From: UBA10364 sp049611965 | GTDB taxonomy: Bacteria > Bacteroidota > Bacteroidia > Flavobacteriales > Schleiferiaceae | Length of the DNA: 28,842 bases | Direction: 5' to 3' | NCBI GenBank assembly: GCA_049611965.1 | Contig: JBMZBC010000025.1 | Coordinates: 1 to 28,842, forward strand | Shown: piece after piece, positions 1-7,317 of the stretch | Numbering within the stretch: the stretch's first letter is position 1 | Layout: each line of letters begins with the position of its first letter | Translations under genes and position numbers: made by a program | Notes under the pieces: generated by a model | What the model was told of the DNA's origin: nothing | What the model saw: the letters and a program-made list of their open reading frames with translations, nothing else | Database searches by the model: none

Positions 1-1487
1 GCATCTTTTGGTTGGTTTTTGAAAATGAAATTTGATATCGCATCGAGGGCATTGAAGAGGAAGTGCGGATTCATCTGACCGCGCTTGCTTTGGAGCTCTG
101 CTTCAGCGAGACGCTCTTGCAATTCCAATCGTTCGTTTGCTCGCAATCGCTCTCGACGCTGCCAGAACACAACAATAGCTGCTAAGACGGTAATGATTAC
201 CGCCCACGAACCCGGTCTCTTGTACCAAAGCGCTTTAATTGTAAAGGTGAACTCAGCTGGAGTGCTCGCGGCGAAATCCGCGCGGGTATCCACTTGAATT
301 TTCACCGCATAAGCACCGGGAGCTGGGTATTCTAAAAGAATTGGCCCGCCTAAATCCCAAGATTCCCAAGGGCCATCATTCACTTTATACCTTCCGAGAA
401 GTGGCGAATTACTTTCTACATCCACACTGGCTGAAAAGCCAATTGAATTTGGTGCCGTTAGAGCCCCTGATAAAACTGTTGAGGCAATACCATCAATAAA
501 TGTATTAAAGGTGGTAGCATGAGGAACATTAGGCTCGCCTGCATCGGCAAAAGTGTACATGCCCGAAGGGGTTGCGATGTACAAGGTTGGACCTATGAGT
601 GCAACGTCATAATTCCCCGGACGCAAGTCAGGAAGCTCGCGATGCGGATCTATGGTGTAGAGTAAAAGGCTGTCGCGTTTTACTGCAACGCCTGATGAGG
701 AGAAGGTATACGTTAGGTCTGCAACAGAATCTATATCGTATGCCTCTTCGTACGATTCACGAACATATGCCAATCTCGTAAAGTCGTCCGTGCTCCAGTT
801 GCCTTCTAGGAGTCTGTTGACCCTAATACTACCCAGCGGTGTCCGCGCCATGGGACCGTCAAATGCAAAAATGGGCAGCCCGGAGCCGACCTTTTTCCAT
901 TGGTGATCTTTATTGTCCCACTGGTAATACCCGCTCTCCGCGCTAAGGAGTAAACCATAATCTGTAGGCGCAATATCAAAGATCAGGCCTTTGAAATTTT
1001 GTCGATCTAGCTCAAAACCTGTAGCATCCAAGGTGACCAATTCAGAGCCCATTCTCAAAAAGTTTAAACGCTCAAAACCCAGGGTCATACGCCAAATACC
1101 CGATGCTTTATCGCTGATTTGCTTGGCTGCGTCGCTAAATCTTACCTGCACCCCATTGGCGGTAACAATGTATTTGGTACCATATCCGCTGATGACTTCT
1201 ATGGGGTATGCTTGTAAATCACCTTTGACCTGCGGTACGAGGCCCGTATCGCTCTGGCTAAAACTGTAGATGGAGCTTCGGTTGAATTTCTCGAAGCGAA
1301 TGCTGGGTTTAATGAATCCATCCAGCAGTTCATACACACCAGAACCCTGCGTTCCTAAATACAATCGATCACCCTCAAAAGCCGCACTAATGACAGGATC
1401 TGATGGAAATCCTTGTGCAGGACCAAAAGACTGCGCCAAGGTCGAAAATGTGATGAAAAGAGAGAAAAGCAGGAGTGATTTCTTCAT
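1..1487 (-). CDS. LytS-type sensor histidine kinase with periplasmic sensor region, C-terminus cut by window edge
   Basis: The reading frame is open from ATG at 1487 to the left edge (495 full codons). Visible in order: a signal peptide (about residues 1-19, ending LAQS); a long beta-rich region of about 320 residues with the spacing of a degenerate two-component propeller; a divergent Y_Y_Y-like domain (about 350-420); one membrane span (about W428-W442); a basic, charged linker helix; and the start of a His_kinase (PF06580) domain with the motif QMNPHFLFN. His475 in that motif is the likely phosphorylated residue. The ATP-binding domain lies outside the window. Such kinases usually signal to LytTR-type response regulators, and none is visible here. 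The gene is divergent from a LysR gene across a 138-bp gap. Family membership is clear; the ligand and partner are unknown. Confidence 0.88.
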   Translation of the reverse strand, partial: MKKSLLLFSLFITFSTLAQSFGPAQGFPSDPVISAAFEGDRLYLGTQGSGVYELLDGFIKPSIRFEKFNRSSIYSFSQSDTGLVPQVKGDLQAYPIEVISGYGTKYIVTANGVQVRFSDAAKQISDKASGIWRMTLGFERLNFLRMGSELVTLDATGFELDRQNFKGLIFDIAPTDYGLLLSAESGYYQWDNKDHQWKKVGSGLPIFAFDGPMARTPLGSIRVNRLLEGNWSTDDFTRLAYVRESYEEAYDIDSVADLTYTFSSSGVAVKRDSLLLYTIDPHRELPDLRPGNYDVALIGPTLYIATPSGMYTFADAGEPNVPHATTFNTFIDGIASTVLSGALTAPNSIGFSASVDVESNSPLLGRYKVNDGPWESWDLGGPILLEYPAPGAYAVKIQVDTRADFAASTPAEFTFTIKALWYKRPGSWAVIITVLAAIVVFWQRRERLRANERLELQERLAEAELQSKRGQMNPHFLFNALDAISNFIFKNQPKD

Positions 1488-1530
1488 ACCACAATGTTAG
1501 TCAAAAAGAGTCAGTACTCCCCGTGAAAAC

Positions 1531-1552
1531 ATAATCATATAATTATGATTAT
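1531..1552. promoter_or_regulatory. 22-bp AT-rich palindrome in the kinase/LysR divergent gap
   Basis: Perfect 9-bp arms, ATAATCATA (1531-1539) and TATGATTAT (1544-1552), are separated by 4 bases. The centre is 44 bases upstream of the first base of the kinase ATG and about 40-55 bases upstream of the inferred LysR transcription start, where LysR-family proteins commonly bind. It does not show the exact T-N11-A spacing. Its role as an operator is an inference. Confidence 0.4.
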
Positions 1553-1581
1553 AAATGACGAGACCTGTATTTGCTATGGCT

Positions 1582-1589
1582 TATATTTG
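1582..1589 (+). promoter_or_regulatory. Bacteroidota -7 promoter element for the LysR gene
   Basis: TATATTTG matches the Bacteroidota -7 consensus TAnnTTTG exactly. No good -33 TTG element is seen at the expected spacing. Transcription would begin near 1595, which excludes the upstream ATG at 1545 as a start and supports translation from 1626. Confidence 0.5.
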
Positions 1590-1625
1590 CCTGTAAACAC
1601 AACAAGACTCTTTTTTAGGTTTATT

Positions 1626-2522
1626 ATGAATTACACGCTACGCCAATTGCAGGTTTTTCGTGCCATTGCCATTCACGGAAGTATTACCAAGGCAGCCAGA
1701 CATCTGCACCTGACTCAACCCGCCGTAAGCTTACAGTTTAAATCATTTTCGGAACAATTTGACTTTCCGCTCATCGAGTATCAAGGAAAGAAGCTGGTAA
1801 TCACACCTCTTGGAAAAGAAGTGAAGATTCATGCCGAGCGTATCCTGGACCAAGCGAATGCCTTGAAGCTGATGAATGAATCGCTCAAAGAGGAACTTAC
1901 AGGTACTCTATTGCTCTCCATTGTTAGTACAGGTAAGTATGTCATGCCGTATCTGTTGGGCGAATTCCTGGAAAGATACCCTGCCACCGACCTAATCATG
2001 GACGTAACCAATAGAAGCACCGTGGTGGACCATTTAATGGATAATAGTGTAGATTTCGCCTTGGTGAGTGTCGTCCCTTCAAAACCTGAGCTCAACAAAC
2101 TCACTTTATTTGAAAATGAGTTGGTACTCGTAGGGAACGAAGTCTATGCGCAACGTGCACGAAAAAACCTGGATAATTGCCGCTTCCTCTTCCGTGAAAC
2201 CGGTTCTGCAACGCGCCATGCTATGGAAGAATTTGTTGCTAAGCAAGGTATCAAGGCAGACCGCATCTTGGAATTGACCTCTAACGAGGCTATAAAACAA
2301 AGTGTAATGGCAGGTCTAGGTATTTCATTGATGCCGAAAATTGGGATTAAAAGAGAATTGGACCAAGGACTCATACACATCATTCCACACGAAGCATTAC
2401 CTATGACCACGCAATGGAATTTAGTTTGGCGTAAGAATAAAAAACTAAGCCCAGTGGCATCGAGTTATCTCGAGTTTCTAGAAAGTAGACTTTCTCATTT
2501 CACTTCCAAGTTCAATCGTTAA
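1626..2522 (+). CDS. LysR-family transcriptional regulator
   Basis: A 298-residue DNA-binding regulator of usual LysR length. The N-terminal winged helix-turn-helix begins at once (MNYTLRQLQVFRAI, then GSITKAARHLHLTQPAVS), followed by a periplasmic-binding-like effector domain (about residues 90-295). I chose ATG 1626 over the in-frame ATG at 1545 because the extra 27 residues do not resemble the family and would start upstream of the -7 element at 1582. The wing and the TQPAVSLQ recognition helix resemble CbbR/RbcR-like members. Only one cysteine is seen in the effector region, so the OxyR two-cysteine switch is absent. The adjacent palindrome suggests autoregulation, the divergent kinase being a possible target. 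The next gene follows after 11 bases. The target pathway cannot be told from the sequence. Confidence 0.93.
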   Translation: MNYTLRQLQVFRAIAIHGSITKAARHLHLTQPAVSLQFKSFSEQFDFPLIEYQGKKLVITPLGKEVKIHAERILDQANALKLMNESLKEELTGTLLLSIVSTGKYVMPYLLGEFLERYPATDLIMDVTNRSTVVDHLMDNSVDFALVSVVPSKPELNKLTLFENELVLVGNEVYAQRARKNLDNCRFLFRETGSATRHAMEEFVAKQGIKADRILELTSNEAIKQSVMAGLGISLMPKIGIKRELDQGLIHIIPHEALPMTTQWNLVWRKNKKLSPVASSYLEFLESRLSHFTSKFNR

Positions 2523-2533
2523 ATTTGCGCTCT

Positions 2534-2983
2534 ATGAAGAGAATGTATACCCTAGTTTTTGCCTCCTTTTTATTGTTCAATTGTACTTCGGACGAGAAGC
2601 GTCTTGAAATGCAAATGGATGCCATTTTAGAATGGATCGATGAAAGCGGACTGGAATTTACAGCCAGCGGCAGTGGGTTGTATTATCATGTAGAACAAGC
2701 AGGGAATCCAAATCGTATTCCAGATAGCACGAATGATGTCAGCTTCAAGCATGTAGGGTATTTACTCGATTCAAGCATATTCTCTAACGGTTGGTATGCC
2801 TCAAACTACATTCCACTACCGGCACTAGTACAAGGATTTCAAGAGGGATTAAAAATCATAGGCGAAGGGGGTCGTGCGGTCATTATCTTCCCCTCAACCC
2901 TCGGGTATGGCGATAATGAACGTGCTACGATTCCTGCCTACAGTCCACTAATCTTCCGAGTAGAACTCGTTAGCTACTACTAA
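2534..2983 (+). CDS. FKBP-type peptidyl-prolyl isomerase-like lipoprotein
   Basis: A 149-residue protein with a lipoprotein signal peptide (lipobox LLFNC, acylated Cys17) and a C-terminal FKBP fold (about residues 60-149), recognisable from QGFQEGLKIIGEGGRAVI, FPSTLGYG and the closing LIFRVELVSYY. FKBPs isomerise Xaa-Pro bonds; this one would sit at the membrane facing the periplasm. Several active-site positions differ from FKBP12: Tyr26 is replaced by His (KHVG), Asp37 by Ser (IFSNG), and Trp59 by Phe (QGF), while the Tyr of GYG and the IP are kept. Activity may therefore be weak. A TTG three codons upstream (2525) is a less likely start. It is 11 bases behind the LysR gene and probably cotranscribed with it. 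Some Bacteroidota FKBP lipoproteins (for example GldI) serve gliding motility; nothing here ties this one to that role. Confidence 0.82.
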   Translation: MKRMYTLVFASFLLFNCTSDEKRLEMQMDAILEWIDESGLEFTASGSGLYYHVEQAGNPNRIPDSTNDVSFKHVGYLLDSSIFSNGWYASNYIPLPALVQGFQEGLKIIGEGGRAVIIFPSTLGYGDNERATIPAYSPLIFRVELVSYY

Positions 2984-3061
2984 ACAGGAATAACTTTTAC
3001 TTCTTCACAATCTTTGCTGTAGACTAAGATTTAGCAAGAATTTACATGGAAACTAAGGTCC

Positions 3062-3688
3062 ATGTATTCCCCTATTCCTGCTTCGCTCCTCTTTTGGAGC
3101 ATCCCTTTTCTATTTACTCCAACCACCGACCATTCAGCCTATTTTTCGGGGCAATCCTACGCTGAATTCTCTGAATTTAAAATGGGGCTGAGGCAGGCCA
3201 AAAACTTTGGACTGGAACTGGAAAACAGAAGATTGGCAGACTTCAGACAGCAGTCCATCGCCGTAAGTACGGGCATCTCATTACATGAGCATCTTAGCTT
3301 TAACACCGGCCTACAGTTCATTCGTTCTTTTCATAGTAGCGCATCGCATACCAAGGTGCATCTAAACGCGAGCATTCTATTAAGCCAAGAATTGACCCAA
3401 TCACTGGTTTACGTCTCCCTTCATCCTGCTCGAAAATCTTTTGAATTTAAAGCGGCCCACCTCTACGAACTCGATCCTCTATGGCGCCTTGGTATGGAAT
3501 GGGATTCAAAAAGTAATGCCCTACAAATCATCACCCATTACAAGGCCGATCGAGTACTTCTGACTTTGAGTCTTGCACCGGAATACCAAAGGCTTGGCTT
3601 CGCCCTAAATTACCAGCAACTGTGGATTCAAATAGCATTGAATACGGGCAGTACTGTCAATGCTCCCGTACTCGTAGGGCAATGGTAA
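3062..3688 (+). CDS. Hypothetical exported, beta-strand-rich protein
   Basis: I do not recognise this 208-residue protein. The N-terminus is hydrophobic (about residues 5-20) and could be a signal peptide. The rest alternates polar and hydrophobic residues in short runs (for example HLSFNTGLQFIRSF, LTLSLAPEYQRLGFALNYQQL), the pattern of outer-membrane beta strands, and it ends in an aromatic residue (W208), as many outer-membrane barrels do. The stop codon overlaps the start of the next gene by 7 bases, so the two products are probably made together and may act as a pair in the envelope. No promoter of the TAnnTTTG type is obvious in the 78-base gap upstream. Confidence 0.6.
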   Translation: MYSPIPASLLFWSIPFLFTPTTDHSAYFSGQSYAEFSEFKMGLRQAKNFGLELENRRLADFRQQSIAVSTGISLHEHLSFNTGLQFIRSFHSSASHTKVHLNASILLSQELTQSLVYVSLHPARKSFEFKAAHLYELDPLWRLGMEWDSKSNALQIITHYKADRVLLTLSLAPEYQRLGFALNYQQLWIQIALNTGSTVNAPVLVGQW

Positions 3689-5034
3689 GATTCCTCTTAG
3701 TCTTGCTGTTCGTCCCTGTTTTTGGGTTTTCTCAGGTACCTCGTGAAGCGCTCACTGAAGAAGCTTTAGAGGTTATAGATACCTCTTCCCTAAACAATAT
3801 CTCTGCGCAGCACCTTTGGCAGATATTTGGGCTGCCCAAAGACGCTATATTTCACTTCGTTTCTTACCGCAACACCTTCGGTTCCATTGCACATACCAGT
3901 GAATTGTATTACATAAACGGGCTAGATACGCTCATCATAGAATACCTACTAGATATGTTTCCCCTAAAACGGGACTTGGAGCATTCACGAGGTCAGATTG
4001 TTTCAAAATCTAGCCTGGGCAATGGTACTGTTCGGTTGAGCAGTTCAGTACTGATAGGGCACCACCGACACCGCGCTGCTCTTCATACCCTTTTAGAGAA
4101 TTTCAAGCCTACATACAACGGATATATTTCTAGTTCTACTAAAAACTCAAAATGGTTGATTGGCGATTTCTCTTTGCATTGTGGACAAGGAATTCTTCTA
4201 GGTAGACCGGGTTTTCCTTCGCCAACAACCAACGAATACTTTCGCTTTGGTCTAAGCGGACAAACAGGGGTATCTTCTTCAGGAATGTATCGAGGTGTCG
4301 CTTGGCAACTTCACAACAAAGGCAACACCTTTCTAGGTGCATTAAGCCAGACATCGCCACTTCTCGTCTGGCAAAAGAACCATAAAGTCTATGCCTATGG
4401 AGGTGGGCTCAAAGGCAGTGAATGGACCGTCTTTGGGAAATACTATGAAGGACCTTTTCGCATGTTCACCGAAGTAACTCGGGAAAAACAACACGTTGGG
4501 GGAAATCTCTTGTACCAAGATGTATTGTTTGAACTCAACGTACTGCGAACTACGGAAGGTTTAAGTACCCGAAAGTACTTGAGCTGGCAAGACCGCTTTG
4601 GGCGTTGGCATGTGATTCATAATGCCGGGGTTCTTCGAGTACAACTTCAAAATAAAAACCTGAGAGTCTTTGTGAACGAGCACAGTACTGGAGCGTTGGA
4701 GCGCTCGTATCGATGGAAACTTCAACTCCAGCGCTCCAAAATAAATTATGATTTGCATTGGCATCAAGGAACCTATGGGCTTAGCCTACGTCATACGTGG
4801 CTCCATGGACCCGCCAAGTACCATCTTTTGTTTGCTGCGGTAGATTACCGAGGGAGTCCTGTATGGCTCGGTGTTCCTGCTGCGCGAGGATACCTTGGAG
4901 CATTAGCCATACATGAGGATTTTAGTGGGATAGTCGCTAAAGTGGCTATCGGGCCACTACAGATGGGCACGACCATCAACTTTGAAAATATCCCCAAGAG
5001 CTCGCTACAAATGAGCTATTTCACCTCACTTTAG
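3682..5034 (+). CDS. Exported helix-hairpin-helix (ComEA-like N-terminus) protein with probable outer-membrane barrel
   Basis: A 450-residue protein beginning with a signal peptide (MVRFLLVLLFVPVFGFSQ). Residues about 25-95 fit the paired helix-hairpin-helix pattern of a Bacteroidota envelope family in which short LNxxxxxxLxxIFGL, YRNTFGxI and ELxxINGLD elements precede a beta-rich domain; here I see SLNNISAQHLWQIFGL, YRNTFGSI and ELYYINGLD. The remainder is rich in short amphipathic strands and aromatic residues, suggesting a barrel. Relatives I recall are longer (often 600-700 residues), so this may be a short form. I chose ATG 3682 over an in-frame ATG at 3622 because it gives a proper signal peptide and overlaps the previous stop (ATGGTAA). 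The function is unknown; despite ComEA-like hairpins, DNA binding is not shown. Its 3' end overlaps the convergent aroA by 9 bases. Confidence 0.65.
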   Translation: MVRFLLVLLFVPVFGFSQVPREALTEEALEVIDTSSLNNISAQHLWQIFGLPKDAIFHFVSYRNTFGSIAHTSELYYINGLDTLIIEYLLDMFPLKRDLEHSRGQIVSKSSLGNGTVRLSSSVLIGHHRHRAALHTLLENFKPTYNGYISSSTKNSKWLIGDFSLHCGQGILLGRPGFPSPTTNEYFRFGLSGQTGVSSSGMYRGVAWQLHNKGNTFLGALSQTSPLLVWQKNHKVYAYGGGLKGSEWTVFGKYYEGPFRMFTEVTREKQHVGGNLLYQDVLFELNVLRTTEGLSTRKYLSWQDRFGRWHVIHNAGVLRVQLQNKNLRVFVNEHSTGALERSYRWKLQLQRSKINYDLHWHQGTYGLSLRHTWLHGPAKYHLLFAAVDYRGSPVWLGVPAARGYLGALAIHEDFSGIVAKVAIGPLQMGTTINFENIPKSSLQMSYFTSL

Positions 5035-6243
5035 TTGAGTAAAATGATTCCAAAATTCGGGATAGCTTTTGGCCACAACCGATGGGTCTTTTATGGTAAC
5101 AGGGAATCTTAAGGACAACGGCGCTAAAGACATTGCTACCCTGTGATCCTCTAAAGAACCATAGGACTTCGGCCCGCCAGTGAATTCGTCAGGATAATCC
5201 GCACAAGCCAAACTGTCTCGAGAAGACTTTACTGTGATACCTAAGGTCTGCGCCAATTGCTCCAAGGCCGCGATACGGTTTGTTTCCTTGGTTGTTAGTG
5301 TTTGTAGACCGTGGATTTCAAAAGGTACTTTAGTGACTAACAACGTAGTGATTAGGGCCTGGGCTAGATCTGGTTCAGATATCAAATTTGCTGTGAACTT
5401 CCCCAACGGGAGTACAGGCTTTTTGGTCAGTATCAAGGAGCCGTTTTCGAAAGTACTCTTTACCCCCAAAGGCTCAAAGTAATCCAATACTCGGCTATCC
5501 CCTTGAAGGCTCTCCGGCTTAAATCCCAATAATTCAATCCTTGCCTCATTCGACAGCGCCACCACCTCGCACCAAAAAGCCACTGCAGACCAATCTCGTT
5601 CAATAAACAGCTCCACCTTCTTAGGTTGTTGACCTGCACTAATTTTAAATTCCTCAGCGGTTAGTAGTACCTCAAATCCCGACTCACGCAAAAGGGCTGC
5701 TGTCATCACCAAATACGGCTGTGAAGGAGCACTGTCCCAAGTCAAATGCAATCCCTCCTCCATTTTAGGACTAATGAGCATCAAGGCAGTGATGAATTGC
5801 GAACTACTCACGTGGCCGAGATGTAGACGTCCACCTTTTAAATTTCTTCCTTGGATGCGCAACGGAGCCTCGCCTTCAGCTGCCGTGTAGCTCACAGAAG
5901 CGCCTAACGCATTCAGAGCGTCAACCAATGGCGCTATGGGTCGCTTATTCAAGCGTTCCGTGCCATAAAGCTCCATTTGTGCACCTTCTTGACATGCCCA
6001 ATAGGCTGTTGCAAATCTCAGGGTGGTACCACCTGCACCAACCATTGCGCTATCGCCTAAATAGCCGTCGAGTACCTGTTGTAGATAGACACTATCGCTG
6101 GAGGTACTCATACCGCTCAAGGTAATCTCAGGATGCATCGCAGCAAGGAGAAGTGCCCTGTTGACCATGCTTTTGCTGAGGGGCAACTCGAACGTCCCTT
6201 GCACGGGCTTTGTTACATGCGGAAGTGAAATATTATCTGGCAT
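5026..6243 (-). CDS. aroA: 3-phosphoshikimate 1-carboxyvinyltransferase (EPSP synthase)
   Basis: The sixth shikimate-pathway enzyme; it joins phosphoenolpyruvate to shikimate-3-phosphate in the cytoplasm. About 405 residues, slightly shorter than the E. coli enzyme (427). Family motifs seen: ELPLSKSMVNRALLLA near the N-terminus (substrate-binding Lys, Ser and Arg), GGTTLRFATAY, SSQFITALML, ERDWSAVAFW, SEPDLAQAL (catalytic Asp), TKETNRIAALEQL (catalytic Glu) and DHRVAMSLAPLSL near the C-terminus. All key residues appear present. The start is ATG at 6243; a GTG two codons upstream (6249) is possible. It overlaps the end of aroB by 11 bases, so the pair is almost certainly one operon with coupled translation. 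The 3' end runs 9 bases into the convergent gene at 3682-5034 with no terminator seen. Confidence 0.95.
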   Translation of the reverse strand: MPDNISLPHVTKPVQGTFELPLSKSMVNRALLLAAMHPEITLSGMSTSSDSVYLQQVLDGYLGDSAMVGAGGTTLRFATAYWACQEGAQMELYGTERLNKRPIAPLVDALNALGASVSYTAAEGEAPLRIQGRNLKGGRLHLGHVSSSQFITALMLISPKMEEGLHLTWDSAPSQPYLVMTAALLRESGFEVLLTAEEFKISAGQQPKKVELFIERDWSAVAFWCEVVALSNEARIELLGFKPESLQGDSRVLDYFEPLGVKSTFENGSLILTKKPVLPLGKFTANLISEPDLAQALITTLLVTKVPFEIHGLQTLTTKETNRIAALEQLAQTLGITVKSSRDSLACADYPDEFTGGPKSYGSLEDHRVAMSLAPLSLRFPVTIKDPSVVAKSYPEFWNHFTQLK

Positions 6244-7264
6244 CGGCACTTTGATTTAACCAAAGTAAAGCCGCAGACCAAGCCTCTATACTCACAGGTG
6301 TACCAAAAGTGGGGGCACCTAGGTGCTCAAGAAGTACAAACTGTATTTCACCGTTTTCATTTTTCTTATCGGCCAATTGATAGTGCCAAAGCGCTTCGAA
6401 ATCTTCCATTGAAACGTTTGTCCAAGGATACCGCTTGGCCAATTCGGCTTGAAGTCCTTCCTCGTGACTTAGCACTAGGGCGACGTGCAAACCCTGAATA
6501 ACTGCTCGACCATGTGAAATTCCGCTGCCTTTGCTGTGCATCAAACTTTCCCATGCATGGCCAAAGGTGTGTCCAAGATTGAGGATTTTACGAAGGCCGC
6601 TCTCTTTAAAATCGGACTCCACGACTGCAGCTTTCATCGCCACCGAACGTTGAATCTCCTCTTGTAAATCATCTTTTGCCGTCCAACTCAAAACCTCAGG
6701 CCAATCAGTTCCGGTTAACAGGGAATGTTTGATCATCTCACCGTGGCCACTCGCCCACTCTTCTTCGGGAAGCGAAGCAAGAAAGGAAGCATCAACCACC
6801 ACCATGTCCGGCTGGGAGAATGTTCCTACTTGATTTTTCAAACCACCAATATTGATTCCCGTCTTGCCCCCAACCGAAGCATCTACCATGGCGAGCAATG
6901 AGGTTGGCACTTGAATAAAGGAAATTCCGCGCTTATAGGTCGAAGCCACAAAGCCGCCGATATCACCAACTACACCACCGCCAAGATTAATAAGAAGTGC
7001 ATTGCGATCAGCACCATGTTCTAGAAGGGTCAACCAAAGTTGATTGACCAACTCTAAACTCTTGCTCTCCTCACCCGAGGGAATCTCCAAAATTTCAAAA
7101 TCCGCATCTAAAGCAGTGAGTTTCTCAGCGAAAGCGGGTATGCAGTCACTGGTGTTCTCATCCACCAAAACAAAAGTTTTCGAAGGCTCGTTGTTGATTA
7201 AATATTGGTCCAAAGCCGTAAATCCGTCTTCGCCAAAAAAAATGGTGGATGCTGTTGTATTCAC
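6233..7264 (-). CDS. aroB: 3-dehydroquinate synthase
   Basis: The second shikimate-pathway enzyme; it converts DAHP to 3-dehydroquinate using NAD and a divalent metal. 343 residues, normal for the family. Seen: the IPSGEESKS loop, the NAD-binding GGGVVGDIGGFVAS (about residues 95-108), QVPTSLLAMVDASVGGKTGIN, and metal ligands E176 (GHGEMIKH), H232 (NLGHTFGHA) and H251 (SHG). The only plausible start is GTG at 7264, giving MNTTAS; no ATG lies nearby in frame. It leads the aroB-aroA operon and is divergent from the proline dehydrogenase gene across about 50 bases. Confidence 0.96.
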   Translation of the reverse strand: MNTTASTIFFGEDGFTALDQYLINNEPSKTFVLVDENTSDCIPAFAEKLTALDADFEILEIPSGEESKSLELVNQLWLTLLEHGADRNALLINLGGGVVGDIGGFVASTYKRGISFIQVPTSLLAMVDASVGGKTGINIGGLKNQVGTFSQPDMVVVDASFLASLPEEEWASGHGEMIKHSLLTGTDWPEVLSWTAKDDLQEEIQRSVAMKAAVVESDFKESGLRKILNLGHTFGHAWESLMHSKGSGISHGRAVIQGLHVALVLSHEEGLQAELAKRYPWTNVSMEDFEALWHYQLADKKNENGEIQFVLLEHLGAPTFGTPVSIEAWSAALLWLNQSADAR

Positions 7265-7290
7265 ACTTCAAAAATAACACTTCTCAGCAC

Positions 7291-7298
7291 TATATTTG
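7291..7298 (+). promoter_or_regulatory. Bacteroidota -7 promoter element for proline dehydrogenase
   Basis: TATATTTG is an exact TAnnTTTG match 19 bases upstream of the ATG at 7318, predicting a very short leader of roughly 10-15 bases. It lies downstream of the GTG at 7264 used by the opposite-strand aroB, so the two promoters must overlap closely. No clear -33 TTG was found at the expected spacing. Confidence 0.5.
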
Positions 7299-7317
7299 AG
7301 TGCCCAAAACACAGAGC

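Noticed and set aside
1503..1615. 10-bp inverted repeat AAAAAGAGTC / GACTCTTTTT flanking the LysR promoter region, 93 bases apart.
   Set aside because: A few such widely spaced repeats are expected by chance in a window this size, and the arms are A/T-rich.
2984..3061. Possible terminator hairpin (CTTTGCT with AGCAAG) after the FKBP-like gene.
   Set aside because: The stem is short and interrupted, and no T tract follows.
3622..3681. Upstream in-frame start for the helix-hairpin-helix protein.
   Set aside because: It adds 20 polar, cysteine-containing residues before a perfect signal peptide and overlaps the previous gene by 67 bases.
4696..4739. 10-bp inverted repeat TTGGAGCGCT / AGCGCTCCAA inside the envelope protein gene.
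   Set aside because: It lies within a coding region, has no T tract, and about one such repeat is expected by chance.
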